Both the position numbers and the translations under genes were made by a program. 39,062 bases of DNA from Prevotella merdae. GTDB lineage: Bacteria > Bacteroidota > Bacteroidia > Bacteroidales > Bacteroidaceae. Below the pieces are notes generated by a model, which saw only the letters and a program-made list of their open reading frames with translations, was not told where the DNA came from and did not search any database. The DNA lies in NCBI RefSeq assembly GCF_900290275.1, contig NZ_LT985328.1:1-39062 (forward strand), written 5' to 3'. Below, piece after piece: positions 33,037 to 39,062 of this stretch; the stretch's first letter is position 1; every line of letters starts with the position of its first letter.

Positions 33037-33205
33037 TATAAAAGTCAGCCGTTGTCAGCACGGCAAACAAAGAAAAGTCCTTGGCAGTATAGTCTTGAAG
33101 TATTTCAAGGCATACCGCCAAGGATTTTTCTTGCCGTGCCATAGTCGGAGGAAGTTAGTCTGAGGTACGAGGACTGTCTTTCTTCGACGACGGCTGACTT
33201 TTATA
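33037..33205. mobile_element. MITE-like palindromic element
   Basis: The 20-bp ends TATAAAAGTCAGCCGTTGTC (33037-33056) and the inverted copy at 33186-33205 match with one difference. Inside, GCACGGCAA (33058-33066) pairs with TTGCCGTGC (33131-33139), GTCCTTGGC (33077-33085) with GCCAAGGAT (33117-33125), and CTTGAA with TTCAAG (33094-33099/33104-33109). No transposase is encoded. Length 169 bp and terminal inverted repeats fit a MITE or an extragenic palindrome. No clear target duplication is seen. Confidence 0.55.
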
Positions 33206-33403
33206 CAAAACACACGAAAGGATGAGAATATGCAAACGAAATAGACCATTCAAAACAGAAACCCTTGCCACATAAGTTTGAATGGATTGAAATGGAAATA
33301 GCAAAGAATAGAGAAGAATATGGTTAATAAAAACAGATTTGTCCAAGTAAAAAATCGAGGATAAAAAATCTTAAAACATTCTTTATCCCCGATTAAATAT
33401 CGT

Positions 33404-33411
33404 ACCTTTGC
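33404..33411 (+). promoter_or_regulatory. -7 promoter-like box without a gene
   Basis: The word GTACCTTTGC (33402-33411) contains a TAnnTTTG box. No gene follows on the plus strand before the terminator at 33562, so a short RNA or a decayed gene is possible. Confidence 0.3.
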
Positions 33412-33561
33412 AGCCGAAAGAGTTCTTTGGATGGTTATGCAAATCACAGCAGGATGCTACATTCTGTTTATTTCTAATTCGTAACCTCTTCTTTTTATGA
33501 GATAAAAACTTATCTCATTCTCAATCACTTATAAAAAATACGTACTTTCCCTCTAAAAAAC

Positions 33562-33618
33562 ATCGGTCAAGCAAAGTAGCTAATCAACCTTTCGTTGATA
33601 ACACTTTGCTTGACCGAT
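33562..33618 (-). terminator. terminator after the TonB-dependent receptor gene
   Basis: ATCGGTCAAGCAAAGT (33562-33577) and ACTTTGCTTGACCGAT (33603-33618) pair perfectly, with ATCAAC/GTTGAT inside. On the minus strand it is followed by GTTTTTTAGAG, a T-run that fits the gene above it. Confidence 0.85.
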
Positions 33619-33661
33619 TGTCATTTATTTATTTTAAGAGAGAGTTTTCATAAACCCAAAG

Positions 33662-36244
33662 CTACAAGCGGCTCTTCTCCTCATTGCCGGCACCCGTACC
33701 CTTATACTTACTGCGCTTAGCATTGAAATTGTACGTAACCTGTAAGGAGATGTTGCGAGTGTAGTTGTAGCAGTCTTTCGTGGTACCCGCTCCAAGTCCA
33801 TACATTGTCCAACGCTCCTTTGCCGTCTTGAAGATGTCATTTGCAGAAAGATAAATTATCCATGTGCGGTTGGCAAACGACTTGTCAAACTGCAGATTGA
33901 CTCTGTAATAACTCTTCATCATAAGAAATCCATCTGCATGGGTTGTTGAGGCATTAAGCCTGATTGCCGCGTTCATGGTTTCTGAAAGAGCGAAATTATT
34001 GTTGAGCGAGCACGATAGCAAAGGTTTGCTTAATGCCTTGCTGGCACCATACTTCTTGGTATCGAAGAACTGCTGGTTGTAGTTGAATCCCCACGTAGGA
34101 CGGAAGATGCCGAACTTTGGCGAAACATGGACAGAAGCATAAAGCAACTGCTTATGGTCGAAATTCAACGACGTGTTATAAGCAAACTCCTTTCCAGGAT
34201 AGATATACTTGGTCCACTCTATCACATCCTTCAGATATTTATAACCTACAGATACATTCAGCCACTTATATAACATCATTGTCTCAACATTGAACACCTT
34301 CTCCGGTTGCAAGGTAGGATTTCCACCTTCATAAAGGAAACGGTTGTCAAACTGCATGAAGTTGCCCAACTGCCGATAGCTTGGACGATGTATCTTCTCG
34401 TTGACATTCAGTTGCCAATTCCAGTTGCCTTTGTTCCATGATACGCTGAGATTAGGAAAAAAGTTGTTATACTTTCTGCTAACATCGTCCTGCTTAACTC
34501 CATCAGACAGATAGTCACGGACGATATTCTCGTAACGCACACCAAGTCCTACAGTCCACTTGTTGAGAACCAGTCCGTACTGTGCAAAGCTGGCAATATT
34601 CCTTTCATGGATATCCGTCTTTGTGGATGGCACCAACTGCTCTTCATTTAGAAACGTTCCGTGCGAGTCTGTCTTCGACATCTCCGTTCCTACAGACATA
34701 TTTCCTTTCCACAAAGGAATGTTCACAACCAACTTGCCTGCCCACATATCGCTATTCTGGCGATTGCTTGAGTGTACCTCCTGATTGCCCAACTCCTTGC
34801 TGATTTCAAAGCCCTCATCATTACGCCTGTTTTTGACAGCATAATATGTGGCGTTAAAATCAACACCTACATGTCCAACTTTTCCCACATAATACACATC
34901 GGCCTGATGCAGGCTAAGAGAAGGCTTCATAACCTCATTCTGATCAATGCTACCCTGTGCCATACCATTCTGCAATACATCCTGTCGGCTAACACTATTC
35001 GTCCTACCTTTAAACATTCCATAGTAGCGATAAGAGCCACCGATGGAATTGCTATCATTAAGCGAATAGTCGGCTGAGAGTTTTTCCGACAAGAAGCGGT
35101 TGTTAGTATCCAAATGAATCAGCTGGTCATTGTAATAATGCTTGTCGGGCAAATAGATATCGGTAATCAAATTATTATCCTCGCCGTCATGTGTACCCAT
35201 TGTCCAAATACTATTGGCTATCTCGAATTTTTTTGTCTGATAGCTGGTAGAGATAAGCTCGTAATCCGACATCCATTTATTGTATTTACCAAAAGCATCA
35301 GCACGCAAGCTGAATCCATTTGCACGACGTTCTTTGGTGCGGATACGAATTACCGACTCTACCTCGGCATCATATTCTGCCCCAGGACTTGTAATAACCG
35401 AAATCGACTTGATGTTGTCGGGAGTGATGTTTACAATCTCATTATTGTCATTCACACGCTTGTTGTTGATATAAACAATTGGTGTGCCTTTACCAAACAC
35501 GGATATCTTTTGTCCATCAACAGAGACACGTGGCAACAGATTTAGGACATCAAAAGTGTTTGCCATCTTAGAGAGTAATGTGTGCTCTACAGCAACTTCC
35601 ATTCCTCCAGACAACATCTTATACTGAGGTCTGTCACCCTTCACCACAACGCCTTTGACAATCATGGTTTTGGGTTGCAGTTTGATGATGCCCATCTCTG
35701 TGTTGTTGTATATGCGGTTAACAGTCTTATAACCAATGTATGTGATACGTGCCAACACTTTTCGGTAATTGCAAGGAATTACAAAACTGCCATTCTCATT
35801 GCTCACTCCATGACCTACGATTGTGGAGTCAATGGGCGACAGCAAGGCTATTGTGGCGTATTCGGCTGCATTGCCTCGCTCGTCTACAATGCGTCCCTTA
35901 TAACGAAATGTTGACTTCTGTGTGCATTCCACCATAATATTATTCTCCACCTGCGTCATCCTGATAGGATAAAAGCCTATGAGTTGCGTGATGGCATCGG
36001 GAACACTCATGTTGCGGATGCTCTTGGTCACCTTAAAGTCCTCCAACTCATCATATACAAAGTTTATGGTGTACTTATGCTGACGTGCATTCAAGTCCTT
36101 CAATGCCTCTGAGAACGACACATTATTATATTGTCGGGTAATGCGCTGGGCGTAAGAATGCTGAGCCAAAATCAGTAGGAAGAAGAGGAGGAACAGGCTG
36201 ATGGTCTTGCTGTTATTGGGTGTAGTCTTGAATATGTTTTTCAT
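33662..36244 (-). CDS. TonB-dependent outer-membrane receptor with STN domain
   Basis: This 860-residue protein has a signal peptide (SLFLLFFLLILAQHSYAQ), an STN-type segment (VSFSEALKDLNARQHKYTIN, about 43-110), a carboxypeptidase-regulatory-like beta-sandwich (KGRIVDERGNAAEYATIALL, about 117-200), a plug (about 205-300) and a beta-barrel of the OMP_b-brl family. STN domains receive signals from, or pass them to, the anti-sigma factor encoded upstream. No SusD-like gene follows, so it is not a typical polysaccharide utilisation pair. Substrate unknown. It starts 16 bases after the anti-sigma gene. Confidence 0.85.
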   Translation of the reverse strand: MKNIFKTTPNNSKTISLFLLFFLLILAQHSYAQRITRQYNNVSFSEALKDLNARQHKYTINFVYDELEDFKVTKSIRNMSVPDAITQLIGFYPIRMTQVENNIMVECTQKSTFRYKGRIVDERGNAAEYATIALLSPIDSTIVGHGVSNENGSFVIPCNYRKVLARITYIGYKTVNRIYNNTEMGIIKLQPKTMIVKGVVVKGDRPQYKMLSGGMEVAVEHTLLSKMANTFDVLNLLPRVSVDGQKISVFGKGTPIVYINNKRVNDNNEIVNITPDNIKSISVITSPGAEYDAEVESVIRIRTKERRANGFSLRADAFGKYNKWMSDYELISTSYQTKKFEIANSIWTMGTHDGEDNNLITDIYLPDKHYYNDQLIHLDTNNRFLSEKLSADYSLNDSNSIGGSYRYYGMFKGRTNSVSRQDVLQNGMAQGSIDQNEVMKPSLSLHQADVYYVGKVGHVGVDFNATYYAVKNRRNDEGFEISKELGNQEVHSSNRQNSDMWAGKLVVNIPLWKGNMSVGTEMSKTDSHGTFLNEEQLVPSTKTDIHERNIASFAQYGLVLNKWTVGLGVRYENIVRDYLSDGVKQDDVSRKYNNFFPNLSVSWNKGNWNWQLNVNEKIHRPSYRQLGNFMQFDNRFLYEGGNPTLQPEKVFNVETMMLYKWLNVSVGYKYLKDVIEWTKYIYPGKEFAYNTSLNFDHKQLLYASVHVSPKFGIFRPTWGFNYNQQFFDTKKYGASKALSKPLLSCSLNNNFALSETMNAAIRLNASTTHADGFLMMKSYYRVNLQFDKSFANRTWIIYLSANDIFKTAKERWTMYGLGAGTTKDCYNYTRNISLQVTYNFNAKRSKYKGTGAGNEEKSRL

Positions 36245-36260
36245 AAGATATCCTCCCCTT

Positions 36261-36965
36261 TTATTTCACTATTAATATTCCTTCGACGTATTCTATCTGT
36301 ATGCGGTCGAAAGCATTCAACAGCTCCATATTCTGCTCCAAAGTCTTCGTCTTGTTCCAATTGAAGAAGAGACGCACGTGCTGTGTGTTGGCATTCATAT
36401 ATTCCACCTTGACGTTATAGAAGTCTGCCATCTGCATAAGAACGGTTCCTAACTCAGCATTGTCAAACACCACTGGCTTCATGTTGAGCGAATCCGTTGG
36501 CTCTACAGTCATAGCTTTAAGACTGTCATTAGCTAACTGCTTAGAGTTGGCTGTCTGTTCTGTAGCAGCTTTTTCTTCCACTACTTTGTCTGAAGTAGAG
36601 AATTTAAACCAACCGTTCTGCACAGCAGCCAAGGCCACACCCGAAAGAAAGATGATGCCAACAATGGATGCTGCAATCTTCATTCGGTTGCGATAAGTGC
36701 TGTTTGCTTCCTTCTTGTCAGTTAACAGATCCTTGTTATGTGTTTCAGCAAACTCCTTCCAAGCCTTATCCACGTCAACCTTCTTTGGCGTGGCTTTCTT
36801 GCCAGCCATTCTCGCCATAGCCAAGTCACGTAGAAACTCCTTCACTTCCTCATCGGCAAGCAAGTGTTCCATTTGCTCGTCTGTATATTTCTCGGGATGC
36901 TCCTGCATGTCAAAGAGCATCAGCCGTTTTTCGTCTTTATTCATGTTAGTCATTGTTTTGCTCAT
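36261..36965 (-). CDS. FecR/DUF4974-like anti-sigma factor
   Basis: This 234-residue protein has a cytoplasmic N-terminal part (1-90) that would hold the sigma factor, one membrane segment (MKIAASIVGIIFLSGVALAAV, about 94-114), and a periplasmic C-terminal DUF4974-like domain (VFDNAELGTVLMQMADFYNV to ILIVK). It lies between the sigma gene and the TonB receptor gene, the standard layout of surface signalling. It lacks the full FecR core, so it is a short form. An in-frame Met8 is an alternative start. Confidence 0.8.
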   Translation of the reverse strand: MSKTMTNMNKDEKRLMLFDMQEHPEKYTDEQMEHLLADEEVKEFLRDLAMARMAGKKATPKKVDVDKAWKEFAETHNKDLLTDKKEANSTYRNRMKIAASIVGIIFLSGVALAAVQNGWFKFSTSDKVVEEKAATEQTANSKQLANDSLKAMTVEPTDSLNMKPVVFDNAELGTVLMQMADFYNVKVEYMNANTQHVRLFFNWNKTKTLEQNMELLNAFDRIQIEYVEGILIVK

Positions 36966-37039
36966 TTTATACGTTGGATTTCATCCTTCGATTTCTCGCC
37001 ATGGCATAGCCCGAGCAAGCTCGGCTCTGCTCATCTGGC

Positions 37040-37519
37040 TTAACGAAATCGTTCCTTAATCCAGTCCATCGCCTTAGAGAGATGGTTGAACACCGTCACC
37101 TTGCTCACTCCCACTTCATCAGCCACCTCCTTATACGACTTGTCTTGTAGATAGCGCAGACGGAAGATAAGCTTACGGATTGGAGGCTCAAGGTCGTCGA
37201 TGAGAAGCAATAGTTGGTCGAGACGTTCGTCGGTGTCTTCTGAAAGAATAACATCGGCATCATCAGTCAACAGTCTCGCCACCCTTTCCTTCACGCTCTT
37301 GTGAGCAATTAGGTTAAGACAGCGGTTGCGTACGCTCCTTATCAAATAGCCTTCCTCGCTCTCAGGCAATAGGACCATATCATCTACAAGAATCTGTGTG
37401 AACACTTCGCTCACCACATCCTTGCTTTCGTCGTCATCCGAGAGGATATATCTGGCCAGATTGTACATCTTCTCATAATGCCGCCGAAACATCTGTTCTA
37501 TGTCCTTTTCATGTGTCAT
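37040..37519 (-). CDS. ECF-type sigma factor
   Basis: This 159-residue sigma-70 factor shows region 2 (EKMYNLARYILSDDDESKDVVSEVF) and region 4 (LRYLQDKSYKEVADEVGVSKVTVFNHLSKAM). I choose the ATG at 37519 because the 15 residues upstream (MFCLVFCFAQLYIVY) are hydrophobic and not family-like. It should direct transcription of the anti-sigma and receptor genes when the receptor is occupied. A -7-like TACCTTTG on the minus strand at 37594-37587 could drive it. Confidence 0.85.
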   Translation of the reverse strand: MTHEKDIEQMFRRHYEKMYNLARYILSDDDESKDVVSEVFTQILVDDMVLLPESEEGYLIRSVRNRCLNLIAHKSVKERVARLLTDDADVILSEDTDERLDQLLLLIDDLEPPIRKLIFRLRYLQDKSYKEVADEVGVSKVTVFNHLSKAMDWIKERFR

Positions 37520-37586
37520 ATATACTATATACAGTTGAGCAAAGCAAAAAACTAAGCAAAACAATGATTATTTTTGAAAACATAGG

Positions 37587-37625
37587 CAAAGGTAAAATAA
37601 AATCAAATAAAATAATGTACTTTTG
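37587..37625. promoter_or_regulatory. divergent promoter region
   Basis: TACCTTTG on the minus strand (37594-37587) faces the sigma gene, and TACTTTTG on the plus strand (37618-37625) faces the LuxR-type gene. Clear -33 boxes are not seen. Confidence 0.45.
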
Positions 37626-37648
37626 CAGCCAAATAACCAGAAGAGTTT

Positions 37649-38407
37649 ATGAATAAAGAGAAGCACGATTTCTTCCTCCATTCCAACGAGGTGAACCATA
37701 TCAACAAGGAGGATTACGACAAGATAGAACTATTGGTGAATGCGGCAAAGGCTTTTGCCCGCAGCACCTACCAGTGTGTCTATATCATCGACTATTTTCA
37801 TCAGGACTTCATCTATGCATCAGACAACCTCGCTTATCTCTGCGGTTTGGAACCGGAGCAGTTGATGGACGCAGGCTATCAGATGTATATCGACCATGTT
37901 CCGGATGCTGACCTGCAGATGCTGCTCGAAGTTAACAAGAAAGGATTCGACCTTTTCAACGAACTGCCCGTAGGCGACCGACTTGACTATACCATCTCGT
38001 ACGACTTTCATCTTACCAATGGCAGACATAGCCGAATGATTCATCATCACCTCACTCCGATACTTCTTTCTGATGATGGAAGAATCTGGCTTGCCCTCTG
38101 CACCGTATCATTGGCAGCAACCGATGAACCGGGACATATCATCATGCAGAAGAATGGTGAGCGTAGCTATTTTGAATATTCCACATTGCGCCACAAGTGG
38201 GAAAAGAAAGAAGGCATAACCTTGAGTGAGACAGAGAGAGAGGTATTGAGATTGTCCGCCCAAGGTTACACGATGAATGATATTGCCGACCGACTGTGCA
38301 AATCGGTTGACACCATAAAGGCTTGCAAGCGCAACCTTTTCGCTAAGCTTGGCGTGAAGAACATTGCCGAGGCACTGTTTCATGCCACAAACTATCAGAT
38401 GATATAA
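37649..38407 (+). CDS. PAS-LuxR-type transcription regulator
   Basis: This 252-residue protein has a PAS-like sensor part (about 30-150, YQCVYIIDYFHQDFIYASDN) and a C-terminal LuxR HTH: LSETEREVLRLSAQGYTMNDIADRL, then VDTIKACKRNLFAKLGVKN. This is a common regulator architecture in Bacteroidales. There is no receiver domain. It is divergent from the sigma factor gene, and a regulatory link is possible but unproven. Signal unknown. Confidence 0.82.
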   Translation: MNKEKHDFFLHSNEVNHINKEDYDKIELLVNAAKAFARSTYQCVYIIDYFHQDFIYASDNLAYLCGLEPEQLMDAGYQMYIDHVPDADLQMLLEVNKKGFDLFNELPVGDRLDYTISYDFHLTNGRHSRMIHHHLTPILLSDDGRIWLALCTVSLAATDEPGHIIMQKNGERSYFEYSTLRHKWEKKEGITLSETEREVLRLSAQGYTMNDIADRLCKSVDTIKACKRNLFAKLGVKNIAEALFHATNYQMI

Positions 38408-38413
38408 TCGCAA

Positions 38414-38890
38414 TCATATCTCTTCCAACAATGGCGAGAGATAGAACTTGGGGAAGTACTTCACATCCTTGCCTTCCGCAAGGTTCGCGAGAATGTTGGC
38501 ACAATAGCCGGCGGCAATATATGCCCCGATGCCCAGTTGCGGGAAAGACTCATTGGAATAATGCCTGATGGCTTCATCTATCCAAGGCACGGGCATCTGC
38601 CAGAACATACCGTACTGCGAGATATACTTGCCTAATGAGCAACGGAAATCATCCGTTCCTTTTTTCACTACTTCGCTGAATGGATAGCCTTTCGGTTTCT
38701 CTACAGCGAGAAAGGCAGCCTTGCCAAGATTGACGGCATGGATAACGGGGATGCCCTGCTCCTTACATTTCTCATCGAAAGCAAAAGAGGCTTCGTTGTC
38801 ATGCAAGGTTGCATTCACCGCATACCGGATGCCCGACAAGGGGCATGCATCCACATCTTCCATCGTCAGCGTATCTTTTTCGAGGCGCAA
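38414..38890 (-). pseudogene. ThiF/HesA/MoeB-like protein, N-terminal half missing
   Basis: The frame is open from a stop at 38935 down to 38414. The first readable part (KTVEVPSNSIDFHILRLEKD) lines up with the middle of the ThiF fold, and VNATLHDNEASFAFDEKCKE and GIPVIHAVNLG match the D-N-x-x-x-R/F and C...H...G region. The ATP-binding GxGxxG Rossmann half that should precede it is absent. The only start is a TTG at 38890. It looks like a truncated E1-like adenylyltransferase remnant, cut at about 38935. Confidence 0.65.
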
Positions 38891-38969
38891 GATATGGAAG
38901 TCGATGCTGTTACTGGGAACTTCAACTGTCTTTTAGTAAATATGGTTGACTCCCTAAAATGTAAGTGAA

Positions 38970-39062
38970 ATGAAAAAATCATTAGAAGAGACATTAAAGG
39001 AAGTTGAATTAAGCAAGGAGATTTATCGTCTTTATGCTTTAGAACACCTTACAATGATTGAA
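38970..39062 (+). CDS. start of an unknown gene (3' end outside window)
   Basis: An ATG at 38970 opens a frame (MKKSLEETLKEVELSKEIYR) that runs to the window edge. GTAAGTGAA precedes it. Helical and charged; too short to identify. It lies just beyond the truncated end of the ThiF-like gene. Confidence 0.45.
   Translation, partial: MKKSLEETLKEVELSKEIYRLYALEHLTMIE

Noticed and set aside
905..33411. Exact GTACCTTTGC at 905-914 and 33402-33411 as attL and attR
   Set aside because: The word fits the CTnDOT core GTANNTTTGC, but it also contains the common -7 promoter box TAnnTTTG, which occurs many times here (for example GTACTTTTGC at 37617); the flanks do not match.
1..39062. tRNA or rRNA genes
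   Set aside because: I looked for cloverleaf-like stretches and rRNA words around the element ends and gene-free regions and saw none; a covariance search would be decisive.

Overview
The window looks like a Bacteroidales chromosome (Prevotella- or Bacteroides-like; this is inferred, not proven). The reasons are promoter boxes of the TTTG / TAnnTTTG type, a sigma/anti-sigma/TonB-receptor locus, a GLUG-repeat surface protein, and most of a CTnDOT-family integrative conjugative element (ICE). The left edge (1-1462) holds the 3' end of the GLUG gene and a LytTR regulator.

The ICE-derived region spans about 1.5-30.1 kb. From left to right it holds: a DUF6261-like gene behind an array of phased palindromes; the regulators rteA, rteB and rteC; an NYN-domain gene behind a probable attenuator; mobA-mobB-mobC on the minus strand next to an oriT-like cluster of hairpins; and traA-traF with the start of traG. 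traG stops just after its Walker A motif. The expected middle of the tra operon (rest of traG to the start of traP) is missing. In its place is an AT-rich cargo block of about 6 kb on the minus strand (17.7-23.7 kb): a DpnII/MboI-like restriction-modification operon (two methyltransferases, a DpnII-like endonuclease and a second putative PD-(D/E)XK nuclease), a helical protein of unknown function, and a second copy of the DUF6261-like gene with its array. Beyond it the ICE resumes with a headless traP, traQ, a lysozyme, pcfJ/pcfK-like genes and an IntDOT-like tyrosine recombinase. mobC is also split by an in-frame amber codon, so the element is probably unable to transfer by itself.

The two DUF6261-like genes and their arrays form an inverted repeat of about 1.3 kb, 20 kb apart. 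Each array has seven palindromes or half-palindromes spaced 41-42 bp apart, and homology between the copies starts at the outermost palindrome. This gene-plus-array unit is the most unusual thing in the window.

From 30.1 to 33.65 kb the sequence is mostly non-coding: a dense direct/inverted repeat cluster, strong palindromes, a promoter with a structured leader, a PAP2 phosphatase gene, a run of tiny ORFs and a MITE-like palindrome. The right end (33.66-38.4 kb) is ordinary chromosome: an ECF sigma factor, a DUF4974 anti-sigma factor and a TonB-dependent outer-membrane protein on the minus strand, a divergent LuxR-type regulator, a ThiF-family gene missing its N-terminal half, and the start of one further gene.
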